A stretch of 64,000 bases of DNA from Strongyloides papillosus. Taxonomy: Eukaryota; Nematoda; Chromadorea; Rhabditida; Strongyloididae. The DNA lies in the NCBI GenBank assembly GCA_005656395.1, contig SRSI01000029.1, positions 1 through 64,000 on the forward strand, read 5' to 3'. Below are positions 23,302 through 34,732 of the stretch, one piece after another. A program made the position numbers and the translations under genes. How positions within the stretch are numbered: the stretch's first letter is position 1; every line of letters begins with the position of its first letter. The notes beneath the pieces were generated by a model. It saw nothing but the letters and a program-made list of their open reading frames with translations. It was not told the origin of the DNA and ran no database searches.

Positions 23302-24464
23302 ATTTTACGCAAATAGACTAAAAAAATTGAATTATAAAAAATAGTATTGAAAAAGTTAACAATGATTGAATGTATTTATGAGTAAATAACATTGACTGAC
23401 ATTTTAACCAAGACTATCGTTGTGGGATTTTAAGCAATACGTTTCTTAGCAATATGTAATTTTACTAAAAATTAGTATGAAAATACAAACAAACTTCTAA
23501 ATATTATTTTACTTTTTTTAAGGCTTGGCGTTACAATGATTATCAATATGTTGTTAGAAGGGTTTTACATACGTATTTGTATTGCAGTTTGAAATAATTT
23601 ATAATGATGGTATTTGGTTTATCAGTAACTGTTTATTTAATCTCTGCTTACTCATTCACATTAACAATTTAACATAGTTGTTATAGAAATTGCATTCAGA
23701 GGTATATGATTTCTTTAATATGTGCTTCATTAACATTAATAAATATTCTGAAAGATAGTATTTGAAATTTTAAAATTACAGATCATTAAAATTGGGGATT
23801 TTTTTACTCTTAATAATAAAAATTTTATATAAATATCTATTATTTTAAGAAAGACATTAAAACTTATCCAAATTTTTCCATCAAATTCAAATTATTAGTA
23901 ATCTTAAGATTATAAAATAATATAAAATTAACCATATCGTTTTCACCGTACATTTTTTATCAACTTTGATCAGAAATGACGTTTCAATGACTTAAAGATA
24001 ATGGCATTGAAAAATTTCTTTATTTATACTTTATTCCTTTTATCAAAATACGTTAAAAATAAATTAATACCATAGAATTATTCATAAAATTATTACTATA
24101 TTTAACAAATTATCAACAGTCCTTATTCATAAACGATCACATGATAAAACAACTATACTGGAAATAGCGAAAAGAAACTTTGTTGAAAATTAACAATCTA
24201 TAAACTATTAAATACAAAACTAAATGAAATAATAAAAATATTTTTACAACCATCTACATGATATTTTTAAATTTTAGATCATTTTATATATTATCACATT
24301 TGAAGAAATTAAGAGAAGTATCCAACATCGGATTGATAAGTCTCCAGATCTAATTTTTTCCTTAAAATAATTGTCTATCTCACCTACTAGTATCTTTATC
24401 TGTCTTTAAAACCACTAGCAAGTTGAAAATTACTGTTTTCTCTTATTGAATTACTACTAGCAAT
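23302..24464. other. Intergenic, no feature seen
   Basis: AT-rich, likely containing the promoter of the CHMP5 gene at its left side. Faint protein-like words upstream of the PINCH remnant (after about 24300) are too decayed to assign. Confidence 0.45.
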
Positions 24465-24784
24465 TTTATTGTGAGAAACATTTTACAAAATTTTATAATC
24501 CACATGTTTCCGTTGTGAAAAATCATGAATTGGTGAAACATTTATAGCTCTCAAAAAAACATGGTGTTTAAAATGCTTCGGTTGTCATTTAAATGATAAA
24601 AAAATTACCCATAAGAGTAGATTTTATGATTTTGACATGAAACTAAAATGTAAGAAATGTAATGGTAAATTTCCAACTGAATTATAGAAGAGAATATTTG
24701 ATAGATTAAAGGAGAGAAATCAAATAGCTGTGGAACAACAGAAGAGGTCTATGAGTCCCACTTTTGGGGAATATAATATATAAA
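24465..24784 (+). pseudogene. PINCH (unc-97-like) LIM-domain remnant
   Basis: The frame ending at the TAA 24782-24784 reads ETFIALKKTWCLKCFGC, then FYDFDMKLKCKKC and KFPTEL, an in-frame TAG (24686-24688), KRIFDRLKERNQ and RSMSPTFGEYNI. This is the order of the last LIM domain and C-terminus of PINCH/LIMS (UNC-97), the adaptor of integrin attachments. One base over, just upstream, YCEKHFTKFYNP matches the end of LIM4. A TGA lies near 24526. With at least two stops and a frame change this is a pseudogene fragment. The functional gene is presumably elsewhere. Confidence 0.75.
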
Positions 24785-25136
24785 TTTTAATCTTTTTATA
24801 TGTATGAATCATAATGTTCTTTATTAAAATTATTTCCTTTTAACTGCCTTTTAATAATATTCAACATTTTATCTTAAAAAGAAAAAAATAAATATCATGA
24901 ACTAAGGCATAAAAAAATTATTAGATTTATTATTGAAGCTAACCAGTTTAAAGTACCTTAAATATTAGCACAAGCTACAAGTGGCCCCTGTGAAAAATAA
25001 TACTATGAATCCTCTAATAACTTACAACAATATTATAACAAAAATACTTAATAAACGTTTTTATTTTATACTACACATGAAAAGATATTACAATTAATTA
25101 CATATATTATTCAAAATTAGGTTTATAATTATTAAG
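24785..25136. other. Intergenic, no feature seen
   Basis: 3' flank of the F-box gene, AT-rich, nothing recognised. Confidence 0.5.
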
Positions 25137-26972
25137 TTAATTCTCTAGCCAACACGGTGGACTAAATATCGCCATGAACCTTTGATAAAAGGTAACTGAC
25201 TTTTGGACAATAATTTCAACAACTTTATGTGGATGATAATATGCATCATCAAGGTTCTTGACGATGAACATTCCACATTTCCTTGGAGTTCCTTTTTCAA
25301 TGTTTCTCAATATTGTGAGATCCTTCTCCTTTGGTGACTCCAAAGCCAAATGTAAGAAGTCTATATTTGGCCACCTATTTATCCGTGGTGAATTCCTGAT
25401 ATCCGATCCAACAAAGTCGACAAATGAATTGATGTTCTTTGAATGGCTTAAGAAAAATATCGACAAGTACTGGAGGTTTTTGAAATTTGATATGATTCTT
25501 TGAATGGGTATATTTGGAGAGGATAGACTTTCAAGTGACAGACTTTTTATCCTGCTGCATCTTCTGGCTAACAGTCTAACATCTTCCTCCCTAAGCATTT
25601 TGCAATCGGTGAATTTGACATTTTCCAAACTAGCACTTAATGTGTTAATAAGATTCTTAACGTCAGCTGTTGTTGAGAAGATGTTCATTGAAAGCTCCAA
25701 TGTGACTAAGTTCATCATAAAATTTAACAGATGTGGAAATGGAGAGGCATAGGATTGTGGTGGCTTATTCCAACTGTTGTCGCATGTAACCTTGAAGGTC
25801 CTAAACCCCTTAAGCTCCAGTAGATTGTTGAAGATCCTAGGCACTCTTTCGTTTTCTTGGAAGTCGTATCTTGTAGGTCCGTTTTTTGATAGAACTATGT
25901 CAACAAAGTATTCGACATTTGTTTCCTGATGGAAGACAGTTAACCAATTGTACTGATCAATGAACTCTATTACATTGTACGACAGTATTTGGTTAACAGA
26001 TGCTCTAATATTTTTAAAACATCTGCTTAATACTAAAACCTTCATTCCTGAGTTTTCCAATTCCGGTAAATTTGTCATAAAATACGGTGAAAGGACTAAA
26101 GTTTCAAAGCGTTTCTCCGGTATAAAGTTTGCCGCTTCATAAATCCATTCTATTTCACTAGGACGGCAACATAATTCAATTTCCTTGACACTTGGTGGTA
26201 TGTATTCAGATATTTCTTCAATATGTACGTTAGGTGGTTCTATTGAAGTTCCAGGATGGCAAAGGAATTGTATAGTTGTTGGTTTTAGGCTTTTACAAAA
26301 GTCGAAGATTTTTAAATTAATATCCACTTGATTTAGAGGATTATACGTAACCCTTTTGACACTTTCGAAGCAATCCAAGCTTTTAAAAGAAGACAGATGC
26401 CTATCATTGAGGCCTTTCAATTCGATTGTCCTGATTCTACAGCTGTTGGACACAATATTTGTCGTGTGCATCTTCAAGTAGTTTGTCGTCTCAGAAATAG
26501 CCTTCGGAAGATTGATAATTAATGTTGATCCTTGAAATTTTATTATATTTCCACGGCTGGGTATTCCACCAACATGAAAAAAATGATGACGACTGGTGCT
26601 TCTGTCGATGCAGTCGTATGGCGGTTTGAAATTATCCCCATCCTTACACAAAGCGTCATATGATTTGGAGACGAGCCTTAATTTATTCCTCTCGCTAACC
26701 TTTGAAATATTGCCTATTATTCTGGCCATTAGCTGGGGGTCATGTCCAACGAGTTCTCTTGCTTCAGATTCATTCCTTAACGTTATCGATTTACTTTCTC
26801 TCCTTTTAAGACGGAAGTGGACTATAAGTAAGTAGATTATGTAATGATAATTTTGAAGTAGTTATAACTTACAATTTCTTCTTTTTAATTCTTCATCACT
26901 AACCCTTGGGTTAGGAATAGATGGTCCGTTGCTGTCACACTCCATATCGTTACTTGAATCCTTCGTAGACAT
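25137..26972 (-). CDS. F-box and leucine-rich-repeat-like protein
   Basis: Likely substrate adaptor of an SCF (Skp1-Cullin-F-box) ubiquitin ligase. Exon 1 is 26972-26873 and exon 2 26821-25137 (51-nt intron), 594 residues. The exon 1 start [12 protein letters not shown] is preferred because its frame joins the long exon and completes the F-box helix set at about 58-92 ([16 protein letters not shown]...[10 protein letters not shown]). Starting at the ATG 26729 would remove half of it. The rest is a diverged solenoid with LRR-like segments ([37 protein letters not shown]) at about 360-500. GC content is higher than in neighbouring spacers. The substrate is unknown. Strongyloides-type nematodes have many such diverged F-box genes, so a one-to-one orthologue is not claimed. 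Confidence 0.75.
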
Positions 26973-27025
26973 TGAAGAACCAAAAAAAGTGAATAAATAG
27001 TTGAGAATATATCTAAGGCTCATTA

Positions 27026-27075
27026 CAAGAGTTGTGATAATTTGTTGTTATGTAGTAAATTATCACAAACTCTTG
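27026..27075. other. Near-perfect hairpin upstream of the F-box gene
   Basis: Arms CAAGAGTTGTGATAATTT (27026-27043) and its complement (27057-27075) pair over 18 bases with one bulged base and a 13-nt loop. It lies 54-103 bp upstream of the F-box gene start, so it could be in its leader or promoter. It might also be a tiny MITE relic. Confidence 0.6.
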
Positions 27076-27253
27076 AGACGCCTGTGGTTTGGCTAATTGT
27101 GATTTTTTCTCCTAAAGTTATCATATATAAAATCAAAATTTTAGTGAAATTTGAATATTAACTTAATTCAAATTTCTCCCTAAAATTTAAATTCACGAAA
27201 TTTTGCATATTATTATAACAATATATTGTGACCTTTTTATATACTCGTTACAA

Positions 27254-27415
27254 TTATAATAAAATTTTTGCCGATTTTGTTAGTATTTGTCTCGCATTGA
27301 TTCTTAATAGCATAAAAATATAATTTTCGTCAACAGTCGTCTTCTTTTCATCAGCTGGCAATCGTTTGTTCAATATTGGTTTTAAGGGTACAAAGTAAAT
27401 CGTCAGAAGAAGGGT
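27254..27415 (-). pseudogene. Coding-like fragment, unrecognised
   Basis: An open minus-strand stretch of about 53 codons has no ATG start, is preceded by TGA and ends in TAA. It reads like real protein (LKPILNKRLPADEKKTTVDE, then NYIFMLLRINARQIL). I cannot name it. It may be the C-terminal scrap of a duplicated gene, or an exon of something unsolved. Confidence 0.3.
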
Positions 27416-27848
27416 TCATGAATTTTTGAGCAATGGGTATTCATGTTTTTATAATCGAATTCGTAACATTTAACAAAGAGAAGGATATTAATTTCTAATT
27501 ACTTCAATAAAACAATTTTATAATGAAAAAATGTTTAATCGTGAAAAGAATCCTGCAACCTGTTTTTGATGTTATATCGTTTGATGACAAAATAAAAAAA
27601 ATGAAACAATGCATTACACTTTATTAATTAATAAATATTAGTACAGTAAATATGAAGAGAATTATTGATAATCTTGGGATTGTGGTGCTTACTATATCTG
27701 TATACTAAAGGCTTACTATCAAAAATAAGATTAACGCCAATTCCTCATTATTATACACATATTTTTTTTTCAAGAATATATGTAGAGAAACTTTCTTTAT
27801 ATGGTCTTTTATTACTATATATCTTTAAGTTAATTTAATGTATGTAAC

Positions 27849-28170
27849 ATGGGTGCAATAGAAGTATACCTTTCTTCTGCTTCAAATTCCTTCCCAGAAT
27901 TACATTCACCAAGATACAAAGAAGATGAAAAATTTCTAAAATTCCAAAAGATGGTCACGAAGGTTGTCCATACAAAATGTTCGGTGAAGAATTTTTAGAT
28001 TAAATAAGCCTTTAAAAGGCATTTATGATCAAAAAATGACTAATTATCATGCTTTTAGAATAACAAAAGTATTTTACAAGTTTTCATCATATTAGAAAGT
28101 GATTCACAAACTTATTTCAACTAAAGGATTCTGAATGTCCATAGAAAACACTTGAAAAGGGGCTTCAAAA
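27849..28170 (+). pseudogene. Possible DNA primase large-subunit (PRIM2) C-terminal remnant
   Basis: Near 27953-27998 one frame reads GHEGCPYKMFGEEFLD, like the HGCPF segment around a Fe-S cysteine in the PRIM2 C-terminal domain. After a stop and frame change, LNKPLKGIYDQKMTNYHAFR and ITKVFYKF follow (28000-28085), resembling the next PRIM2 helices. An earlier 48-codon ORF from ATG 27849 (ELHSPRYKEDEKFLKF) may belong to the same relic. Several stops make it non-functional. The family match rests on a short motif and is tentative. Confidence 0.35.
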
Positions 28171-28353
28171 GTATTTGTTCAAAATATCCAAGAAACCTTA
28201 AGTATTGATAATTAACAATTACAATATTTTAAATATTCGATCTTTTTATTGTAATTAATAAATGTTCATTTATTTTTATAAAACTACAATTCGAAACATC
28301 TTTGCAAGATAAAAAATTTTAAAGTATTCATAATAATACAATTGATAAATGCA

Positions 28354-28960
28354 TTAAAAATTATATGCGTTTAAGATTAAAAAAATATATTTTTTGGCAT
28401 TAAACATATTAAGTTTATCTATCAATGGTCTTGCTGTTTCTTCAGCTCCTATTCTTTCATCGAGACTAGGCTCTTGATTTTCTTTAATTTTAATATAATC
28501 TAAATAAGTTTTTGTTCCAGGTAAAGTTTCTGTCTTCAACAATTTATTTCCCCCTTGATCTCTTTTTGTATAAAAAGAACCCAATTGCAACAAAAATACC
28601 TAAGACGATAAAAACAATAACGGCAATTATTGAATCTGTTGCTTCAAAACTATTTCTTGGAACAAAAATCCTATTCGAGCTATAACCACACAGAAAATCT
28701 AAACATACCGATTTGACGAATACATTTTATATAAAAAAGTGAGTATATTTGATATCATTTTGTAGACTACGTCTTACTCATTTTGTTTGATCGGTTATTT
28801 TAACATCACCTGCAGTTGGTAATTTTTGAAGATGGTCAGTCAAACTGACGTGTTTAGGTTTTTTGTGTATTACATAGAAATAATTAGCCACTGTAAATAT
28901 TTCACTAGAAAAATTCGAAAGACTATAGAATCTAATATATTTTATGGAACATTAGATGGT
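28354..28960 (-). pseudogene. Remnant of a single-pass membrane protein, multi-exon
   Basis: Minus-strand pieces join into a plausible type I membrane protein tail. An ectodomain piece (FYSLSNFSSEIFTVANYFYV, then KHVSLTDHLQKLPTAGDVKI; about 28930-28785) comes first. An intron-like GTATGTT...TATAG follows, then SFEATDSIIAVIVFIVLGIF, a membrane helix (about 28665-28590) with KKR after it. A cytoplasmic tail then lies in the next frame (KLLKTETLPGTKTYLDYIKI, then RIGAEETARPLIDKLNMF) to 28354. The frame changes at a GGGGG run near 28553, and a stop precedes the ectodomain piece. I do not recognise the family. The short ORF 28354-28593 is the tail alone. Confidence 0.5.
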
Positions 28961-29391
28961 AATTCATTAAATACAATGGCTTTTATTATAGATATAGGTT
29001 AGAATTTATAGGAATCACACACTTTCTTTAGAGAATTTACAGAAAACGACAAAAACGTTTAAATTTGGATAAAATTAGATTTAATAATACAACTTTTTCA
29101 TATTTTTAGAATATATAAATGAAATTTTACGTAGCAATTGGCAATAGTATGATGTGGTGTGGTTTTGTTTCCTTTAATTTATGTGATTTTCTACTGTAAA
29201 TTACAGATTATTTTCTGAAATAAGTTTGATAATATGTAGATTTCACATTTCCTTCTAGAATATAAGATAAATTTGATTAGAATGTTATATGCTTCTTATG
29301 TTTCTACGAAAAATAGCTAAAATGTTGTAAAAACGATATTTTTTCTACGGAAATATTATATTTCTCCAGAAAAGATTAATGTAAAATTTTA
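28961..29391. other. Intergenic, no feature seen
   Basis: AT-rich DNA between the membrane-protein remnant and the dispersed repeat. Nothing recognised. Confidence 0.5.
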
Positions 29392-30376
29392 AGTAAATTG
29401 CTTTTCAAACATTTAAGTAATTTTTTCAAAGCTAAAATCTAGACGTATTTAACAAATTAAATGTATATTTTTAAGAAGAATGTGTATAATAAGATTCTTT
29501 AGATTGTCAGTAATGATAAAAAGAAGAAGTCAGTAATTTTCAAGTTCTTCTGAGGTTTTAAAGGCAGAGTAAGATATAAGTATAATGAGGTAAACAATTA
29601 TGTAAACATAAAGTTAAACGTGGAGTTTTATTATATCCCAAGTTTAGTACTTTATTAATTCCTTCAAGCATGATAATAAATAAAATGATCTAAAATTTTT
29701 AAGGTCATAAAAACGATTAAGTTCTTTAAAAATGTTCATGAAGTTATATAATTCTATTAGAATTCCATAATTTTCGCAGAAATAACTAAAAAATATTATT
29801 ATTTTATATAAATTATTCCTATGAAAAGACATAATTTTATAGAGTAATTGTTCAATGACAATTTGTTTTGTAGTTGGTACGGAGGAAATAGTTTTTAAAA
29901 TTAGAATTCCTTCGTTTAGATTCATTTCACTGACTGAATTTACCTTAGTGAATCGTTTTTTGTATCAGAAACACCCTACTGAAGCTTGCTTTATATGTAA
30001 ATCCTTCATTAATATTTTAATAAATATTAAGCCTTGGTAGGATACCTATATTGAAAATTTATATAATTTTAGTTTTATAAAGATACCCATCGTGACGACC
30101 AAAATTTTTCTAAAACACCATGTTTTCCATGTCTAATCAGTAGTTTCTTTTCTACTGATTATCTTTTAGTTATATTATGCTTATTTTAAAGTTCAGATTC
30201 TACTCTATATTTTTGTCATAAGATCATTCTCAGAAGTTGATTTTAAACTAAGTTATAGATGATGAAACACAGACCATTTTTCAAACAACTTTCTTGAATT
30301 ATAAATCTAATAACTTTTAGTAGCGGTTCGTAGGATGATCAAAAGCAATTTATATCAAGAAATATTATCAATCAAG
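29392..30376 (+). repeat. Dispersed ~1-kb repeat, copy A
   Basis: Matches 34733-35716 in the same orientation along its whole length, by eye around 80% identical. Best-kept blocks include AAGATTCTTTAGATTGTCAG near 29490, the stretch near 29570 and TTAAAGTTCAGATTC near 30190. The minus strand keeps a 93-codon ORF (29925-29644, containing ELYNFMNIFKELNRFYDLKN), but copy B is broken at the same place, so this is more likely a decayed duplicated gene or an unclassified transposon than a live gene. No terminal inverted repeats or target duplication were seen. Confidence 0.7.
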
Positions 30377-31573
30377 ACCATGTTTCTAAAAAATTTAGTA
30401 AAAATATTAAGTAGTTTTGTCGGTTTTTCACTCAAGTTAAGATACTTAGTTTGTTTTACAATAAATTTACAATAACATAATTAAGATAAAATTACTACAA
30501 GTGGCCATCTAACAGTTATGATTATATTAATTAGTAAAGGAGGAACATACTTTAGTTTTTATCAGATACAATTAACAAGTACAATACAATTATATGTCTC
30601 TTTTTTTTTCTTATTCTACACCAAAATTAAATAAGTTACTATTTGCGGTTACATGGAAAAAAACACCGTTATAACAAAACTTCAAAATAACAATGTAACC
30701 AAAATTTTATGTTTATATACATATCTGTTAGAGGCAAACTTTCTTTACAGGGTTAAATAGAAAAAAACAAACGATGAAAAGGACTTTCTGTGCTAAACTT
30801 CCTTCACTTTTCATTAAAAAAAATTTAAATCCAATTGTACTCAAAATTTACACTTAATAAAATTTGTTTGTTTTTATTCATTTTTAGCCGAAAAACTTAT
30901 TTCTCATTCTGGCGGTGGTTAAAATTAATTTTTTTAATTAGGTAAAAATTTAAATATATTTTTCTTCATAGGATAGAAGATGATCGTCGAACGAGAAATG
31001 ATCCTTTAAGACGGAAAATGTGTATTTTTTGAGTGTTAATAAATTTTTGATACTAACCCATCTCTAGTTGTAGAATATTATATATGTATCATCTTAAAAG
31101 AAGTGACTAAAAAAATGTTGCAAAGGTGGTACGAAAAGGAAACCATGCCAAAAAAATTTATTTTTAGTCAAAAAAACACATCTTGCAGAACACTAATTAA
31201 ATAAATATTCTCTCATAGAATAATAATTTTACTGTGAGTTTACAACTATAGTAAAATTGTCATATTTTAAGTTAGTATTAATACAGTTGATAGTATTGTT
31301 GACAATGAAGGAATTTAGTTTACTATATAAGTTTTAAGAAATGTTATATTTGTCATTCAAAGTTAATTTTAATTTATAAATAGTCATTTTATATTGTAAT
31401 AATTTTATATCATTATTTTAGGAGTCGTCAAGCAAATAAATTTATTACTAAAGTTCTGTAGTTATACAAAAAATATAGTGCAGTGAAAATAGTTTCAATA
31501 TAATTTTTAAAAAAAAGATCTAATTACAAATAAAATGCAATAAATATGATATTTTTTTAAATAATTTACCACA
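30377..31573. other. Intergenic with one exon-like scrap
   Basis: AT-rich. Near 30880-31030 a TTTTTAG acceptor, a short less AT-rich stretch, a GTAAAA...TTCATAG possible intron and an open segment reading IEDDRRTRNDPLRRKMCIF before a stop look like the end of a gene on the + strand. The frames do not join cleanly. Confidence 0.3.
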
Positions 31574-32650
31574 TTATTCTTTCCAAATACGTCCATTTTC
31601 CTTACATTGAGTCCATGATAAAAAATCTTCTCTAGCATCATAATAAGTTCTTTGAAATTTTTGTAATTGACCAGATTTCTTCATTTCTACGAGTTTTTTA
31701 CAAAGAGAACAAAAATTATTCATTGCGCTATCAATGTCATATATTTTCCATCCTTCTTTTCTATAATTAAAATATTTTAAATATTCTTCTTTATTGTTAA
31801 TGAGAAAATAAAGATACTCGGCCAAATCTTTCGGACTTTTAAAATCATCCATTGCTATGAAACTATTTTTTGGTGCAATTTTTTCATATCTTTTTCGATA
31901 TCCTACTATTGGTACAGAATTAAAATGTACTCTTGAGAAATATTTCTCACTAATGTAATCCTCACAATCACTGTTTTCTAGGGCAACATAAAAATAATGT
32001 CTTTCGTATAAGTTTTGGAATTGTTTTGAAAAAATACCATACTTAAATACTCTATGATTGCATGCTCCAAATTGATTTACTGGTATAAACTTTTTTAGCA
32101 TTTCAATATCTTCTTCTCGTTTTGATGCAGTTTTGCAATCAGAAACAGTCCAAACTATATATTTTTTTTTCTTTTTTATATCATTTATTGACGGAACTAT
32201 TGATATGTTTTTATAATATTTTGTAAAGCACTTATCTATTGGTCCTTTTGTCCATTCACCATAATACGTTTTTTGTATATCTGACCTTGAAGAATATGTA
32301 TAGGTCATATTAAAAAAATTTTTATGGTTCCATGTGTATCCTTCTTTTATTCTAGAAAATTATTTAATAGCATTATAATTTATAATTTACTTTTTATCTA
32401 TAATTAATTTGGGTTCAAAGTTTACATAAACATATAACTGTTTTGGATCACGATATTTTGGAATGTGATTTTGATCAGATTTAAGGTCTTTGAATAATAA
32501 AACATCTGCTACTTTAACATCACGACGTGATAAAGAATGTTTGCATTCTTTATATAATGGACATTTTAAATAAAATCTTGATTTACCCCTTATATTAGAC
32601 CATAGTAATATGTATATCTGCAAAACATATATATTATTTAACACTTTCAT
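31574..32650 (-). CDS. Alpha-1,3-fucosyltransferase (GT10 family), 5' end unresolved
   Basis: Golgi enzyme that moves fucose from GDP-fucose onto N-glycan or Lewis-type acceptors. Exons 32650-32391 (or from 32617, see below) and 32351-31574, with a 39-nt intron, give up to 345 residues. Family marks in order: YILLWSNIRG; CPLYKECKHSLSRRDVKVAD; EGYTWNHKNFFNMTYTYSSRSDI, completed only by splicing; and the donor-binding block ALENSDCEDYISEKYFSRVH, then PIVGYRKRYEKIAPKNSFIA and DDFKSPKDLAEYL. The short stem and membrane anchor expected at the N-terminus are missing. TTTTGCAG just before 32617 looks like a 3' splice site, so the ATG at 32650 may be false and upstream exons may lie at 32.7-33.8 kb. 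An exon-like segment at 33270-33321 does not join in frame. Confidence 0.85.
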
Positions 32651-34732
32651 AGCTTTACATTTTTATTTTTGTCAATATTTTTTGGAAAACGGTGTTTTTG
32701 TGGAGATCTGCCATTGACAAAAGGAATTATGAAATAGAAAGTATAAATTATTAAATAATTTGAAAATATAACATTTATTTTCATATTTTTTTAAATAATT
32801 GTAGTAGGTTTTATATTTTTATAAGAATATAATCCTTCCATAATGCAAATTTCCCATCCCAAAAGATATTTATATAACCTATATTTTTTATGAGTTTAAT
32901 ATTTCTACAATCAATCAAAATTCTTTAAATTCACATTTAACTGTTAAATAAATTTATTCATTTAGAAATATCCTAAATATAAATTTGATATAATTTTTTG
33001 ATTTATTGTATAATTTATAAAAAAAAAAAGATTTATAAGACTTTAATTTAATTTTTTAAATTATAATCTTATATTATATAAATTTAATTTATGTAATTTA
33101 AATATTAACATTCTTAAAGAAACATTTTACATAAAAATTGCAAAAAACTAGTTACTGATCATAAAAAGTCATCTATCTTTCAACAATAAATAATGAGCTC
33201 AATTTTAGATTTGGTGCACATAAAAAAAAGAGCAACGATTTTGTTTAAAATGTAATAAATTTTCCTTACCTAAAGAATTTGTATTTTCTTGATTTGGGAC
33301 AAATTTTGTCGCATTTAATTCCTACATAAAAATTAAAAAAATAATTAAAAAATTATTAAAATAAGTTTATATTTTTCTGCAATATTATTTTTATTTTAAA
33401 ACTTCAGTTGTTTTTTACAATACATTTCAGATATCAGATTAAGGGTGAATTTTAAGTAAGATTGTAAATGCTTTTACAAATGACATTTATCAACATATCA
33501 TAGTATCTTTCTTAACACATAGATGACCAGACATCTTACTTAAGATTATAAAACTATGAAATATCTCGTCATTGGTCATCTATGTGTTAATATGCTTTAA
33601 TATTTTAAACAAAAATAAATTATATTTTCTTGTAAAATTATACTCATTGAAAACCCAAATTTTTATTATAACATCTTTAAAAATCAAACTTATGAAAAAT
33701 AATAAAATAAAATGAATTTTTATCAATTGTAAAAAATTACCTATACATATTTTAATCTCAAATAAGAACAAATACTAAAATAATATTTTTAAATACTAAT
33801 TCTTCGTGTAGTTAAATAATAATTTTTTTTTCGTTATGATTGTTATGATTCTTTTAAATTTTAAATCTTATTTTTGTTAGTGGATTGTTCATAAGAATGA
33901 TTTTTGTTAAAACATAACAACTTCACACGAAGTTGAATTTCAATAACGCACTTTACAATATATAAAAAAAATTAGTTAGACCCTAAGATTAGCATGACAT
34001 CAAAAGATATCAAGATTAAATAAATGTTAAATTATTTCAAAATACCATTTATATGTTGTTGTAAAAAAATAACAAAATTTCTTCGACAACCTAATATTTT
34101 TCGTTTTTTTGAAACATTTTTGTTGCCGTCTGACATTTTTAAATTTGAATAAAATTTTATTTTTTTAAATGGTGGGACTTTTTTTGCATTTTTCGAAAAA
34201 TTGTCCAAAATTTTGCCTTTTTTATTTGATGTGTTTGAGTGAAAACAAAGTCTAAACCTGTAGCAATCGTTATGTTGTTCCGCAAATGATGAAGTAGAGA
34301 CTGTCATAGAGTAGGATTAAATAAGTGATGCTGATTTCAGATTGTCGCATGAAGCTAACTGATTCTGGGCATCATTTTATGATTCTTCAAAGATCCTTTT
34401 ACAAAAGCAAAATTTGAAATGTTTAATAGCGAAGAATTTCTAAAGTGAATGTTGTTTCAAACGATATAAAAACTCTTTTGGAGTGAATTAAATTTCGATT
34501 GTCCTCTAGACATTTGCAAAAGGTTTTAAAAATATAAATTTTTTATTTGATCATTTCCACGAATTGTGATAATTTTTGTGATACAAATCATTTAAATTTG
34601 AAGATTATCAGCTCCAACAATTTGGATTCTTAAAGTGACAAAAAATTCGATAACTTTAACAATACTATAAACTGTTTCAAGTTTTTTAATCGCAGACGAT
34701 GATATAGAATTACAAACTGATATAAAATCTGA
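32651..34732. other. Intergenic, possible upstream exons of the fucosyltransferase
   Basis: Very AT-rich. It contains the hairpin at 33512-33590 and an exon-like segment with good splice signals at 33270-33321 (minus). A 91-codon minus ORF (34307-34032) has many Lys and Asn and no recognised domain; I do not call it a gene. Confidence 0.35.
33512..33590. other. 18-bp perfect inverted repeat (hairpin, 43-nt loop)
   Basis: TTAACACATAGATGACCA at 33512-33529 is exactly complementary to 33573-33590. The loop adds some weaker pairing. The overall size (79 nt) is in the range of a microRNA precursor but also of a small MITE relic. Confidence 0.65.

Noticed and set aside
33580..33771. 63-codon minus ORF with hydrophobic stretch, as membrane anchor exon of the fucosyltransferase
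   Set aside because: The hydrophobic part is plausible, but no splice pair joins it in frame to 32617, so it was not added to the gene.
34032..34307. 91-codon minus ORF, Lys/Asn/Ser-rich
   Set aside because: No signal peptide, domain, paralogue or splice context. Could be coding but unsupported.
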